Part shown: positions 1 to 9,529 of the stretch, in pieces
Position numbering within the stretch: position 1 is the first letter of the stretch
How the letters are laid out: each line of letters starts with the position of its first letter
From: Acidobacteriota bacterium
GTDB taxonomy: Bacteria > Acidobacteriota > Terriglobia > Acidiferrales > UBA7541
Assembly: GCA_018268785.1 (NCBI GenBank)
Contig: JAFDVY010000016.1
Location: 1 to 47,262, forward strand
Length of the DNA: 47,262 nt
Direction of reading: 5' to 3'
Program-made: the position numbers and the translations under genes
Notes under the pieces: generated by a model
Database searches by the model: none
Told to the model about the DNA's origin: nothing
Seen by the model: the letters and a program-made list of their open reading frames with translations, nothing else

Positions 1-334
1 CTCCATCTACGTTTACATAAGTCGAATACCCCGCGGGGTACATGTCCTCTGGAGCTGGAGCAAACAGCGCATCCACCCCCAACTCGGCGAACTGCGCTGC
101 GTCGGACTCGAACGCGCGGGGATATTTTACGAAGTCCTCATTGGGGCCAAACTGCTTCGGATTTACGAAGAGCGAAGCGTAGACTCGCGAACATTCCTTT
201 TTCGCCTGCCGTACGAGCGAAAGGTGGCCTTCATGCAGCGCACCCATCGTAGGCACAAGGCCGATGACGTGACTCTGCGCGCGGGCCTGCCGCGCCGCTT
301 CCTTCATCCACGAAATTGTGCGAATAGTTTCCAC
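1..334 (-). CDS. panC: Pantoate--beta-alanine ligase (PanC), N-terminal part, cut by window edge
   Basis: PanC joins pantoate and beta-alanine with ATP to make pantothenate, in the cytoplasm. Reading the minus strand from 334 gives about 111 residues that contain the family's ATP-binding signature VPTMGALHEGHLSLV followed by VNPKQFGPNEDFVKYPR, which is diagnostic for PanC. The rest lies beyond base 1. I chose the GTG at 334, giving VETIRTISWMKEAARQ, because PanC proteins normally have about this much sequence before the PTMGALHEGH motif; an in-frame ATG at 307 is the alternative. No strong ribosome site is seen before the GTG. The gene follows the DinB-family gene by 23 bases and panB lies just beyond that, so the three are probably co-transcribed. 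Confidence 0.93.
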   Translation of the reverse strand, partial: METIRTISWMKEAARQARAQSHVIGLVPTMGALHEGHLSLVRQAKKECSRVYASLFVNPKQFGPNEDFVKYPRAFESDAAQFAELGVDALFAPAPEDMYPAGYSTYVNVDG

Positions 335-357
335 GAGTAGCGAAGGAGCCTGCCAGA

Positions 358-867
358 TCAGGCTTGCGCTGCGGAGGCGCGTTCCCGGTAAAAATGCATC
401 AGGTCTGTGGCGATCGGCTTCAGGCCGTGTTGGCGAATCATCGTGGCGACCTGGCCGCGGTGATAGGTGCCGTGATTCACCAGATGCTGGAACGATTGCC
501 AGAGCGGATTCGAATAGACGCCGTAGCTGAGCGTCTTATATTCGTAGACGCGGTCCAAGTCGGCTTGGGTAATCCCGTGAACATAATCGAGCAGCGCGTT
601 GCCTTGCGGCGCCCAGTGGTCGCGCAGCGCATCAATCGTTTGAGTTGCGGAAAAATCGGGAATCGACGAGTGCGACCGGCCCTGAAACCGTTCGAACCAG
701 ATCCACTCCGCGCCGCAAATATGCATCAGCGTGTCGCGCACGGAAGAAAAGCTCGAGCCAAGCGGCTTCGTGAATTGCTCTGGCGTAAGTTGAGCCGCTG
801 CTTCGAGCGAACGGCGATTCGCCCAGGCGTTGAAATCAAAAAGCGCGCGTGCTTCTTCTGGTGTCAT
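358..867 (-). CDS. DinB family protein
   Basis: This 169-residue protein belongs to the DinB/YfiT four-helix metal-binding family. It shows the family's spaced histidines: one in the LMHICGAEW segment (about residue 48) and two in the HGTYHRGQV segment (about residues 132-136), which together usually bind a divalent metal. DinB-type proteins include thiol-dependent transferases and hydrolases, and most have no assigned substrate, so the reaction here is unknown. A ribosome site (AAGGAAA) lies a few bases before the ATG. It sits between panB (26 bases upstream) and panC (23 bases downstream), which suggests co-transcription with pantothenate genes but does not show a role in that pathway. Confidence 0.9.
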   Translation of the reverse strand: MTPEEARALFDFNAWANRRSLEAAAQLTPEQFTKPLGSSFSSVRDTLMHICGAEWIWFERFQGRSHSSIPDFSATQTIDALRDHWAPQGNALLDYVHGITQADLDRVYEYKTLSYGVYSNPLWQSFQHLVNHGTYHRGQVATMIRQHGLKPIATDLMHFYRERASAAQA

Positions 868-893
868 GACTTTCCTTTTTTGTTTGAAAGATT

Positions 894-1787
894 TCAGTCA
901 GCAAGCTCAACGTCAATGTTAACGGTTCTTTGCCCGCCGCCGGTTTGCGGCATGTGATAGGACTCATTCTCGGACGGGAACGAGCCTCGCCGCACGTCGG
1001 AGCAATATTCCCGCACCGCGCTAGAAATCAATTCGCCGGCGCGTGCGTACTGTCGCGCAAATTTTGGCGCCGGATGAAACGTCAGGCCGAGCAAATCGTT
1101 CAAGACAAGAATCTGCCCATCGCAATCGGGGCCCGCACCAATGCCGATTGTCGGAATACGAAGATCTTGTGTAATGCGCGCGGCAAGTTCGCGCGGAATC
1201 CCTTCCAGCACGATGGCAAACGCTCCCGCAGCTTCCACCGCTCGTGCATCGCGAATCAACTGCTCCGCTGCCGCCGGGGTTTTGCCCTGCACTCTAAATC
1301 CACCCAGCGCGTTCACCGATTGCGGAGTCAATCCAACGTGGCCCATCACGGGGATTTCCGCTTCCGTCAATCGCGAAATAAGTTCCAATCGCCGTTCGCC
1401 GCCTTCGATTTTCACGGCTTCCGCTCCGGCCTCTTTCACCAGCCGCACGGCATTGCGAACAGACTCGCCGATTTCCGCATGATACGTGCCATACGGCATG
1501 TCCGCGACCACGAGCGCATTGCGCGTTCCTCGCCGCACCGCACGCGTATGATGCAGCATCTCCTCAAGCGTAACGGGAATCGTGCTCTCGTAGCCCAAAA
1601 CGACCATGCCCAGCGAATCGCCAACCAGCAAGACTTCCACGCCGGCTTCATCGAGTAACCGCGCAGTCGGATAGTCGTACGCAGTAAGACAGGTGATTTT
1701 TTGAGTGGAAAAATCCGCAGCCGCTTTGCGCTGCAGAAGTGCGGGCACGGTAATCTTGCCGCCGCCCTGTTCGCGGGAAACGCTCAT
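894..1787 (-). CDS. panB: 3-methyl-2-oxobutanoate hydroxymethyltransferase (PanB)
   Basis: PanB transfers a hydroxymethyl group from methylene-tetrahydrofolate to alpha-ketoisovalerate, making ketopantoate, the first committed step of pantothenate synthesis. The 297-residue product has the expected TIM-barrel motifs: LTAYDYPTARLLDEAGV, the Mg-binding VGDSLGMVVLGY segment, LEEMLHHTRAVRRG, VKIEGG and MGHVGLTPQSV, ending with the GIGAGPDCDGQILVLND signature. The C-terminus runs about 30 residues past the core (a tail with YHMPQTGGG), slightly longer than the usual 260-280. A GGAGG site lies about 8 bases before the ATG. It is followed by the DinB-family gene and panC, while the glycosyltransferase gene ends 99 bases upstream on the same strand. 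Confidence 0.96.
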   Translation of the reverse strand: MSVSREQGGGKITVPALLQRKAAADFSTQKITCLTAYDYPTARLLDEAGVEVLLVGDSLGMVVLGYESTIPVTLEEMLHHTRAVRRGTRNALVVADMPYGTYHAEIGESVRNAVRLVKEAGAEAVKIEGGERRLELISRLTEAEIPVMGHVGLTPQSVNALGGFRVQGKTPAAAEQLIRDARAVEAAGAFAIVLEGIPRELAARITQDLRIPTIGIGAGPDCDGQILVLNDLLGLTFHPAPKFARQYARAGELISSAVREYCSDVRRGSFPSENESYHMPQTGGGQRTVNIDVELAD

Positions 1788-1886
1788 TTCGGCCTCCGGT
1801 GCCGTTCCCTGACCGCAGGATACAGCCCTGTACCTAAGCGCAGAATACCAAATCTGAGGAAGGCTGGCCAGCAGGGTCGCACCCGA

Positions 1887-3158
1887 TTAGTCCTCGGTGC
1901 CGGGTGCTTGCGCGCGGCCTTTCCATTGCCCGCCGCGTCCTAGCCAGTAACGAATCGCAGAAAGAAACGTTGCGTATGCATAAAACACCGCAGCAATCGG
2001 CAGAAACGGCGACCAAATTGGCGAGAGGCGATAAAAAACAACCGTCGGCAGAAAAGACGCCGACATGAGACACCAGGCCAGCAAGGCAGGCAGCCAAATT
2101 CGCGAATTCGTAGAAAGCGCCAGCGCGACTGGCGCAACAAACGTGAGCGCGAGACCAGCCAGCGTGCCAATCAGTTGCAGAACCGAATAGTTCAATTGCG
2201 TGAATGCCGTACGCGCAATCATGTTTTGCAGTTCAGACCAATGCGAATACCGGCGCAAGCTGACGCTCCTGCGCGTCAATCCCATCCAGATTTGACCGCC
2301 ACTTCGCTTTACCGCGCGCGCAAGCGAGCAATCGTCAATGATCTCGCTCCGAATCGCGGCAAGCCCGCCAATTCGCGCAAGCGCCGAGCGTCGCAGAAGC
2401 ACGCAGCCGCCCGCTGCTCCCGCCGTTCGCGATTTCGGATTTGCAATCCATCGCGGCGGATACAGCATCAGGAAAAAATAAAGAAACGGCGGAATGATTA
2501 GTTTTTCTGTAAACGTCTCTGTCTGCAACAGAACCATCAGAGACGTGAGATCGAGTGTGTCGCGTTCTGCTCGTGAAACCAGGCGCCGAAGCGTGTCCGG
2601 CGCATGAATAATGTCCGCATCCGTGAACCAGAAAAAGTCAGGCTTCTGCGAATCGGTCGCTTCCACTGCGTTTTGCAAAGCCCAAAGTTTTCCTGTCCAG
2701 CCCGGAACAAGCGGCGCAGAGTCAACGACCCGAACTTTTTCCCTGGCATTAGATTCTTCCAGGGCTTTGCGCGCAAGAGCCCCAGTCCCATCCTCGCTGT
2801 GGTCATCCACCACGATGATCGAAAATTGGCCAGGATAATCCTGCTGCGCAAGACTGGCAACGGTTCGTGCAATCGTCTCGGCCTCATTGCGCGCGGGCAC
2901 AACTGCGACAACTCTCGGCCACTCCGCAGGCGGACCGATTTGTTCCCGATCCGCGTCTACGATCCAGATCTGCCAAAAATGTCCGTTGAAAAAGAATAGG
3001 TAGAGCCAAATCAGAAGGGACACCGCGGCAACGCCGATGGCTGCAACTTGCACACGGTATTTTGCAACGGGTGAAGCCGAATCCGCTAGGCGAGATCTTC
3101 CTTGCGAATCGGCAAACGCCGGATCCGTTTTTTTGTCAGCGCGTAAATTGCATTGCAA
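1887..3158 (-). CDS. Family 2 glycosyltransferase, HpnB-like (hopene-associated type)
   Basis: This is a membrane-bound GT2 enzyme of up to 423 residues. An N-terminal hydrophobic helix (VAAVSLLIWLYLFFF) precedes the GT-A domain, which shows VVAVVPARNEAETIARTV, the nucleotide-sugar motif VVDDHSEDGTG and FTDADI. Three or so hydrophobic segments fill the C-terminal 120 residues. The WPRVVAVVPARNE and YPGQFSIIVVDDHS stretch resembles HpnB, a glycosyltransferase often found in hopanoid clusters, but no other hopanoid gene is in the window, so the acceptor is not known. The longest reading frame begins at 3158 and overlaps the upstream gene by 73 bases; a GTG at 3053, just before the first helix, is an equally plausible start. 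Neither has a clear ribosome site. Confidence 0.85.
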   Translation of the reverse strand: MQCNLRADKKTDPAFADSQGRSRLADSASPVAKYRVQVAAIGVAAVSLLIWLYLFFFNGHFWQIWIVDADREQIGPPAEWPRVVAVVPARNEAETIARTVASLAQQDYPGQFSIIVVDDHSEDGTGALARKALEESNAREKVRVVDSAPLVPGWTGKLWALQNAVEATDSQKPDFFWFTDADIIHAPDTLRRLVSRAERDTLDLTSLMVLLQTETFTEKLIIPPFLYFFLMLYPPRWIANPKSRTAGAAGGCVLLRRSALARIGGLAAIRSEIIDDCSLARAVKRSGGQIWMGLTRRSVSLRRYSHWSELQNMIARTAFTQLNYSVLQLIGTLAGLALTFVAPVALALSTNSRIWLPALLAWCLMSASFLPTVVFYRLSPIWSPFLPIAAVFYAYATFLSAIRYWLGRGGQWKGRAQAPGTED

Positions 3159-5296
3159 ACGGATGCCGCAACCACTGGCAATCCGGGTTCTCCGATTCCC
3201 GTCGGCTCTTCCTTGCTCATCACGACGTGCACTTCCGTCTTCGGCGTGTCTGGCATACGTGGCATCTGGTAAGTGTTGAAGTTCCCCTGCTCCACGCGCC
3301 CGCCCTTGATCGTGATGGCGTCATGCAGCGAAGCAGACAGCGCATAGATCGCAGCGCTTTCCACTTGCGCTCGCACGCCTTCCGGGTTGATTGGCCGACC
3401 GCAATCCACGGCGTAAACAAGGCGATGAACCCTGACTGCTCCATTCTTCACACTTACATCCGCCACGCATGCTGTATAGGACTCAAACGAGAAATATGCC
3501 GCGATTCCGCGCCCGACACCTTTCGGCATAGGCTTGCCCCATCCCGCCTTTTCAGCGGCAAGTTTCAGAACGCCCTTTTGCCGCGCCGTGTCGAGTGGTT
3601 TTCCCTGCTTCGGATTCGTAAAATCTGGAATCTTCCGGTCGTCGCCAATCAGCTTCAATCGAAATTCGTAAGGATCGGCTCCTGCAGCCGCCGCAAGCTC
3701 GTCCACAAAACATTCCACGATGAATCCGCTGGATGAATGTTCCACGGAGCGCCACCACGCGCGCGGAACGCCAGATTCCGCCAGCGTATATTCCACGCGG
3801 TAATTTGGCGTCGCATAGGGAATGAACAGCGCCGTCGCAAATTCCGAATTTTCGGGGTGCTCTTTTCCTTCCTTGCTCCACATCGCGTCAATCGAAGTTG
3901 ACGTCTGGAAGTGTTTCCACGCCGCAAGATTTCCCTGTGCATCCACCGCGCCGGATAGCTTGTGATAAGACGCCGGCCTGTAGAAATCGTGCTGCATGTC
4001 GTCTTCGCGCGTCCACAGGACCTGCACGGGCTTGCCAGTCACTTTCGAAATTTGTGCCGCTTCCATCACAAAGTCGCCCATGTACCGCCGGCCAAATCCG
4101 CCTCCCATCAGCGTCGTATGAACAACCACCGATTCGCGTGGCAGCTTCGAAATCCCCACGATAATGTCCTGCGCCCACTGTGGCGCCTGCGTGGGGACCC
4201 AAGCTTCCGCGCCATCTGGACGGATGTGTACCGTACAGTTCATCGGTTCCATCGTGGCGTGCGCTGCAAATGGAAATTCGTAAGTCGCTTCCACTTTCTT
4301 CGCAGCGCTCGCAATCGTCGTATCTGCATCGCCATCGTTGCGAACCACTTTTCCCGGCTTCCCCGCGTTTTCCAAAAATTGCTTCCGCAACCATTCACTG
4401 GATTCCGCGGCATGCGGCCCTTCGTCCCAGGTAATCTCCAGCGCCTTGCGTCCTTGCATCGCCGCCCACGAATTCTCCGCAAGCACTGCAACCCCGCCCG
4501 CGCTGAACGCTCCCTCGCTCACGGGATCAATCGAGATGACGTCCTGAACTCCGCGCACGGCTTTCGCTTTCGCCGCATCGTACGACTTCACTCTGCCGCC
4601 AAAAATCGGGCACCGCGCGATCACCGCAAACTGCATTCCCGGCATGCGCGAGTCGATTCCGAACATCGCCTTTCCGGTTGCCTTTGCGCTGCCTTCATAA
4701 CGCTTCCTGTCGTGGCCGATAATCGTGAAATCGTCTGAATTTTTCAAAGGCACAGTATGGAAATCGGGAATCGGCAGTTTCGCCGCGTCTTCCGCCAATT
4801 CGCCATACGTCAGAAAATCCTTCCGTGCTCCGTGCAGTACACCGCCATCCACCGCCTTGCACGTATCGCGGTTCACATTCCAGCGTTGCGCTGCCGCGCT
4901 GATCAGCATCTCGCGCGCAGCCGCTCCAGCTTGCCGCAATGGCAAATAGGATCCCGCAACGCTTCCGCTCCCGCCCGTTCCGTGATCGTAAATCGCGGGA
5001 TTCGTCGGCGCTTGCTCGACTTTCACCTTGCTCCAGTCCAGCGAGAGCTCCTCCGCGAGAATCATCGGCAGCGCCGTCATGATCCCTTGCCCCATCTCGG
5101 ATTTTCCGAGCAGCAACGAGACATGGTTATCCGGTGTGATGTGCACCCATGCATTCAGCGGATTCGGTTTTTTCTTTTCCTGCTCCTCCGCGCTGCCCGC
5201 GGAAGCAGGCAAGTGGAAGCCGACAAGCAGGCCGGCTCCAACTGCGGCTCCGGTCTTCAAAAACGCGCGACGGTCAACTAGGAGCGACGTCGTCAT
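3086..5296 (-). CDS. Molybdopterin-binding subunit of an isoquinoline 1-oxidoreductase-type dehydrogenase (IorB-like)
   Basis: This 736-residue protein is the large molybdenum-cofactor subunit of a xanthine-oxidase-family hydroxylase of the IorB/aldehyde-dehydrogenase type. A twin-arginine signal (DRRAFLKTGAAVGAGLLVG) at residues 8-26 indicates export of the folded enzyme to the periplasm. The cofactor-domain motifs include TLMGGGFGRRYMGDF, YRPASYHKLSGAVDA and VYAVDCGRPINPEGV, and the C-terminus has the GIGEPGLPVVAASVCNAIYA segment that carries the family's catalytic glutamate. It lies 35 bases after the iron-sulfur subunit gene, with a GAGGTG ribosome site. IorAB-type enzymes hydroxylate N-heterocycles or oxidise aldehydes and pass electrons to a cytochrome; the substrate cannot be read from sequence, and no cytochrome gene is adjacent. 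Confidence 0.9.
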   Translation of the reverse strand: MTTSLLVDRRAFLKTGAAVGAGLLVGFHLPASAGSAEEQEKKKPNPLNAWVHITPDNHVSLLLGKSEMGQGIMTALPMILAEELSLDWSKVKVEQAPTNPAIYDHGTGGSGSVAGSYLPLRQAGAAAREMLISAAAQRWNVNRDTCKAVDGGVLHGARKDFLTYGELAEDAAKLPIPDFHTVPLKNSDDFTIIGHDRKRYEGSAKATGKAMFGIDSRMPGMQFAVIARCPIFGGRVKSYDAAKAKAVRGVQDVISIDPVSEGAFSAGGVAVLAENSWAAMQGRKALEITWDEGPHAAESSEWLRKQFLENAGKPGKVVRNDGDADTTIASAAKKVEATYEFPFAAHATMEPMNCTVHIRPDGAEAWVPTQAPQWAQDIIVGISKLPRESVVVHTTLMGGGFGRRYMGDFVMEAAQISKVTGKPVQVLWTREDDMQHDFYRPASYHKLSGAVDAQGNLAAWKHFQTSTSIDAMWSKEGKEHPENSEFATALFIPYATPNYRVEYTLAESGVPRAWWRSVEHSSSGFIVECFVDELAAAAGADPYEFRLKLIGDDRKIPDFTNPKQGKPLDTARQKGVLKLAAEKAGWGKPMPKGVGRGIAAYFSFESYTACVADVSVKNGAVRVHRLVYAVDCGRPINPEGVRAQVESAAIYALSASLHDAITIKGGRVEQGNFNTYQMPRMPDTPKTEVHVVMSKEEPTGIGEPGLPVVAASVCNAIYALTKKRIRRLPIRKEDLA

Positions 5297-5331
5297 GTGA
5301 CACCTCGGATCGGAACGATTCGAAAGAAAAA

Positions 5332-5808
5332 CTACGCTGACTTTGGTTTTGCGGATTGAAGATCGGCGGCGCGATGAATTGCCTTGCGAATGCGCTGATA
5401 AGTTCCGCAGCGGCAGATGTTGCCCTGCATGAAGTCGTCAATCTCCGCGTCGCTGGGCTTTGGCTTCTTGCTCAGCAGCGCTACCGCGGACATGATCTGC
5501 CCCGATTGGCAATATCCGCACTGGGGAACGTCCTCTTCCATCCACGCTTGCTGAACTGGATGGCTTCCATCGGCGGAGAGCCCCTCGATGGTCGTCACGT
5601 TTTTCCCAGATACAGCGGAAATCGGCATAATACAGGACCGCGACGCCTCTCCATTGATGTGCACCGTGCAGGCGCCGCAGAGCGCCATGCCGCAGCCGAA
5701 TTTCGTCCCCGTCATGTTCAGCGTGTCCCGCAGAACCCAAAGCAGCGGCATCTGCGGATCAACTTCTACAGTTTGAGCTTTGCCATTGAGAGTAAAAGTG
5801 ACGGCCAT
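5332..5808 (-). CDS. (2Fe-2S)-binding subunit of the molybdenum hydroxylase (IorA-like)
   Basis: This small electron-transfer subunit partners the large subunit that follows it. The 158 residues hold two [2Fe-2S] clusters: a plant-ferredoxin-type cluster with [17 protein letters not shown], and an alpha-helical cluster with [10 protein letters not shown] and [11 protein letters not shown], the standard layout of xanthine-dehydrogenase-family small subunits. Unlike its partner it has no signal peptide, which fits export of the complex by the twin-arginine route as a passenger of the large subunit. An AGGAGG site stands about 7 bases before the ATG, the best ribosome site of this group, so this is likely the operon's first gene. 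The 149 bases between it and the preceding fusion gene show no clear terminator. Confidence 0.93.
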   Translation of the reverse strand: MAVTFTLNGKAQTVEVDPQMPLLWVLRDTLNMTGTKFGCGMALCGACTVHINGEASRSCIMPISAVSGKNVTTIEGLSADGSHPVQQAWMEEDVPQCGYCQSGQIMSAVALLSKKPKPSDAEIDDFMQGNICRCGTYQRIRKAIHRAADLQSAKPKSA

Positions 5809-5957
5809 GAACGAACCTCCTGCGGAAAGCGCTTCCAGACCGATATCCTACATCAACTTGCGGCATAGTCAAAAATCATCAAAAAACCGTTACCAAAACG
5901 AACTACGGCCGCCCCGTCCCGTTCAGACGGCACAGCCGGTGAAGCGTGAGCAGCGTT

Positions 5958-8900
5958 CTAATTGCCTTCGGCCGATGCCGGTTGAGGCGCCGGCGATTTT
6001 GTGTGCGGCGGTTCCGGCTCCACTCCCCGCCAACCCACTGGCCGGCCGCGGACCGCTTCTTTCACGGACCGGAACAGCACCACATACATCAGTTGCCGGT
6101 AATAAAACCGTTGCAACAGCACAGGGATCAGCAGGGTCCAATCTTCTTTCCGCTCCAGAGCAAACGCCACTGCGCACGTCAGCACGTCGATGATCAGAAA
6201 TCCCAGGAAGAAAAGAACGGATCGTTCGAGATCCGCCGTGCCCCAATTGAATTGCGGAAGCCATGACAGGTGCAGCCGCATCAATCCCCACGCGGCAATC
6301 GACCCCAGGAACATCAAATCGATGATCGGCGAAATTAGCGGCAATACCAGCTGGAACACAAAAATATTTGGTAGAGCAATCCATCCCAGCGTTCCGTATT
6401 TTGGCCGGAACAGCGTGTCCCGGTGTTTCCAGAACGATTGCAGCGTGCCAAACGTCCAGCGGAATCGCTGACGAATCAAAGCGCCCGGTGTCTCCGGAGC
6501 CTCGGTCCACGCAATCGCTTCTTCTTCGTAACCGATGCGCCAGCCCAGCCTGCGAATCGCAATCGTCAAATCCGCATCTTCCGCAACCGTGTCCGCTGTG
6601 ATGCCGCCGGCCGATTCGATCGCCGCTTTACGCCACGCGCCCAGCGCGCCCGGTACCACCGTAATGCAATTCAGCAAATCGAACGCGCGCTTCTCCATGT
6701 TCTGGCTCGTGATGTATTCGAGAGCTTGCCAGCGCGTCAGCCAGCGCGAGCGGTTGCCGACTTTCACGTTGCCTGCAATCGCCGCCAGCTTCGGATCGGA
6801 AAAATGCCGCATCAATTTACTGATTGCGTCCGGTTCAATTTCCGTGTCTGCGTCAATCGTCACCACGTATTCCGTTTCAGAGACAGACAGCGCATGGTTC
6901 AGTGCCGCCGCTTTCCCGCGATTCACCTGATGAATGATCTGCACCCGCGCATCATCGCCAAAATGTGCGTCCAGCAAAGGTCCCGTATCGTCCGTCGAAC
7001 CGTCATCCACCACCACAATCCGCATCGCCGGATAATCCGACGCCAGCACGGAAGTGACCGTTTGCAGAATCACGCTTTCTTCATTGTGCGCGGGAATCAG
7101 AACCGTCACTCCCGGCAGCGGACTGAGCTCTTTCCACTTGTCCGAGCGAAGCTTTTCGATCACCGCGAGAAGGCCGACTATTGCCGCGCGCCCGCTGACC
7201 AGAAAAATTCCCAGTATAAAAACCGTCGCGATCCCAATCATAAACCAGCGGTATAAGCCGAAAATGAATCCGTCCGCCCGCGCTTCCAGCCACTCCTGCC
7301 GCGAAAGCGGAAACATCACTTCTGCCCGCGTCTTGCCGAGCAAATCCGGAACGGAAACGAACTCGTACCCTTCTTCGCGTAGTTTATCGATGACTTGTGG
7401 CAATGCCGCAACCGTTTGGCTCCGGTCGCCGCCGCCGTCATGGAACAAGATAATGTTGCCATTCGCTGCCTGCCGCAGCACGCTGTCCACGATTTCCTGC
7501 GAGGGAACCTGCTTGCCATAGGGCTGCCGCCAGTCGTGCGGATCTATCTTTTGTCCGACGATCACATACCCCATGTCCTGCGCCACCGGCAGAAGCGATA
7601 CTTCTTCCGCATATTCCGGCTGATGGTCGATTCCGTATGGTGGCCGGAAGAGAATCGATTTCGCGCCAAGCGTGCTTCCAATCAGCCGTTGCGTCAGGTT
7701 CAACTCCCACCGGAGCTGCGTCGGCGAAATTTCGTCAAATGCCGGATGTGTGTACGTGTGATTTCCGATCGAATGGCCTTCCGCATACTCGCGCCTCAAA
7801 ATCTGCGGCCATTGGCTTGCATCGAGTCCAATCACAAAAAATGTCGCCGGAACTTTTTTCTCTTTCAGGATGTCCAGAATCTTCGGCGTCCAGCGGGGAT
7901 CCGGCCCATCATCAAACGTAATTGCCAGTTTCCTTGGCACGGCCCCAATCTGATCGATGTCGTACGAAATCGGATAGCTCTCGTACTTTTCGCTGGTGAA
8001 TAAATCCGTCGCTGCATCATACGTGTAGCTGCGCACTCCTCGTTTTGGCTGTCCCGTGAACTTCCAGATGTCGCCATCGCCCTCCAAAATAAGATCAGGC
8101 CCCGGCGGAACATCCTTTAATTTCTCCCGGGTCGCCTCATCCGGATGCGTCGCGTCCCAAACCTTCCAAAGCGAAGTGTCCGAAGTTCCCAGTCTCCACA
8201 ACGCGCTCCCTTGCACCCCAAGCCGTTCGCATGCCCGCAACTGGTTGTAAGCGGTAACTGCATCCAGAAACCACACCCGATGCGTATGATCGTGCTCATC
8301 CGAGTAGGAGTAGTAAGGATTCAGCGAGGCTTGATCGAATACTACTTCCGCTTCGGACTCATAAGCATGCAGCAGAGCCTCTTGCACGCTGAATTCCTGC
8401 GCAGGTTCGGCGGGCTGACCGCGTTTTCTCGGAGCTTCCGACCAGTCGTAGGCGTAATTCGCGATGCCAACGACAATTTTCGAAGCCGGCACCACTTGCA
8501 TCACCTGCTTCATGTTTTCCATGAACCAGTCTTGTGCTGCAATCGGCCCGGCAGGCGAAGTCAGCCAGTGCTGGTCGTAATTCATGAGCATGATTGCGTC
8601 GCATTGCTGGCCAAAATATTTGTAGTCGTATGCGTCGTCGCGCGCTGGCAGCGCGATCATGATTTTCAGCCCCACTGCGTGCAGAGCGGGGGCCAGTTCT
8701 CCGATGAACGCCCGAAAATTCGCCTGGCTTTTTTCCGGCACTTCTTCAAAATCCACGATGATGCCGGCTTGATGCGACTGAATCGCGTATTGCACCGTGT
8801 CCCGGCTCAAGTTCGCTCGCGAATTCGGGTTCGCCAGCATCTCCGCCATTTCCTTGATGCGCCACACCTGCCCGTCATAATTGTTTAGCAGCGACATTGT

Positions 8901-9419
8901 GGGAATTTCCACGTTGGCGCTCTTCATCCATTGGTGCAGCTTGTCTTCGCGCAATCGCGAGACGGCCTCTTCCGGGCTCGCCTTCACCGTCTGATACCGC
9001 ACGTAGTCCACAATCGTCAGCGCGCCATCCGGCGTCACCGCGTGCAACTCTTCCGGCATCAGCAAGTCGATGTCTTTGTAATGTTTCCTCAGCGAGGCCA
9101 GGCTGCTCGCGTCATAACTCACGTAAAAAGCCGCGCGGATCGGATCGTAGGTCGAGGGCACGGTGCCCAGATTCGCGACGCGCCGATGGCGCCCTTCGCG
9201 CACCGGCTGCGCTTTCGTCGTTTTTTTTGCCTTGAGCGCCCGATACGGCGACTTCGAGTCCGGAATCAATCCCGCCGGCAAATCCACGCTGACCATGATC
9301 GTCACAAAGAAGTACACGAGCAGCAGCGTCAGCAGCACGCCGCTGACTTCCAGCGCGCGCCGCGTAAACCGCCAGCGTACACGCTGCTCGTCATAGAAAA
9401 TGGGACGTCTTTCTTTCAT
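5958..9419 (-). CDS. Polysaccharide synthase fusion: GH18-like hydrolase, NodB deacetylase and GT2 synthase
   Basis: This 1153-residue membrane protein fuses three carbohydrate enzymes. After one N-terminal helix (about 24-44), a GH18-like barrel spans about 85-420, with IIVDFEEV giving the DxE catalytic pair at D223/E225. A NodB polysaccharide deacetylase spans about 495-695: TFDDGPD at 501-507, HTYTH at 554-558, RPPYG at 592-596 and H660. A helix near 720-742 leads into a processive GT2 domain (about 770-1000) with DDGSTDD, the DAD at 856-858, ED at 947-948 and the QxxRW motif at Q984-W988. Further helices follow. The layout implies synthesis inside, with deacetylation and trimming outside, of a beta-linked N-acetylhexosamine polymer, comparable to PgaC plus PgaB but on one chain. 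The polymer is inferred. Confidence 0.92.
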   Translation of the reverse strand: MKERRPIFYDEQRVRWRFTRRALEVSGVLLTLLLVYFFVTIMVSVDLPAGLIPDSKSPYRALKAKKTTKAQPVREGRHRRVANLGTVPSTYDPIRAAFYVSYDASSLASLRKHYKDIDLLMPEELHAVTPDGALTIVDYVRYQTVKASPEEAVSRLREDKLHQWMKSANVEIPTMSLLNNYDGQVWRIKEMAEMLANPNSRANLSRDTVQYAIQSHQAGIIVDFEEVPEKSQANFRAFIGELAPALHAVGLKIMIALPARDDAYDYKYFGQQCDAIMLMNYDQHWLTSPAGPIAAQDWFMENMKQVMQVVPASKIVVGIANYAYDWSEAPRKRGQPAEPAQEFSVQEALLHAYESEAEVVFDQASLNPYYSYSDEHDHTHRVWFLDAVTAYNQLRACERLGVQGSALWRLGTSDTSLWKVWDATHPDEATREKLKDVPPGPDLILEGDGDIWKFTGQPKRGVRSYTYDAATDLFTSEKYESYPISYDIDQIGAVPRKLAITFDDGPDPRWTPKILDILKEKKVPATFFVIGLDASQWPQILRREYAEGHSIGNHTYTHPAFDEISPTQLRWELNLTQRLIGSTLGAKSILFRPPYGIDHQPEYAEEVSLLPVAQDMGYVIVGQKIDPHDWRQPYGKQVPSQEIVDSVLRQAANGNIILFHDGGGDRSQTVAALPQVIDKLREEGYEFVSVPDLLGKTRAEVMFPLSRQEWLEARADGFIFGLYRWFMIGIATVFILGIFLVSGRAAIVGLLAVIEKLRSDKWKELSPLPGVTVLIPAHNEESVILQTVTSVLASDYPAMRIVVVDDGSTDDTGPLLDAHFGDDARVQIIHQVNRGKAAALNHALSVSETEYVVTIDADTEIEPDAISKLMRHFSDPKLAAIAGNVKVGNRSRWLTRWQALEYITSQNMEKRAFDLLNCITVVPGALGAWRKAAIESAGGITADTVAEDADLTIAIRRLGWRIGYEEEAIAWTEAPETPGALIRQRFRWTFGTLQSFWKHRDTLFRPKYGTLGWIALPNIFVFQLVLPLISPIIDLMFLGSIAAWGLMRLHLSWLPQFNWGTADLERSVLFFLGFLIIDVLTCAVAFALERKEDWTLLIPVLLQRFYYRQLMYVVLFRSVKEAVRGRPVGWRGVEPEPPHTKSPAPQPASAEGN

Positions 9420-9529
9420 CGACCTGTTTTGCCTGGAACGGTTCAGTCTGGCTCGGGCTGGGCTGGAGCCGCCTGCTGAAATCCCTCGCCTATATTGTCC
9501 GCCCCTCTATTGTAAGATGCGAATACTCC

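Noticed and set aside
3086..3158. Overlap of the glycosyltransferase and molybdenum-enzyme genes as real dual coding
   Set aside because: The glycosyltransferase's first 35 residues have no family support; a later GTG start (3053) removes the overlap.
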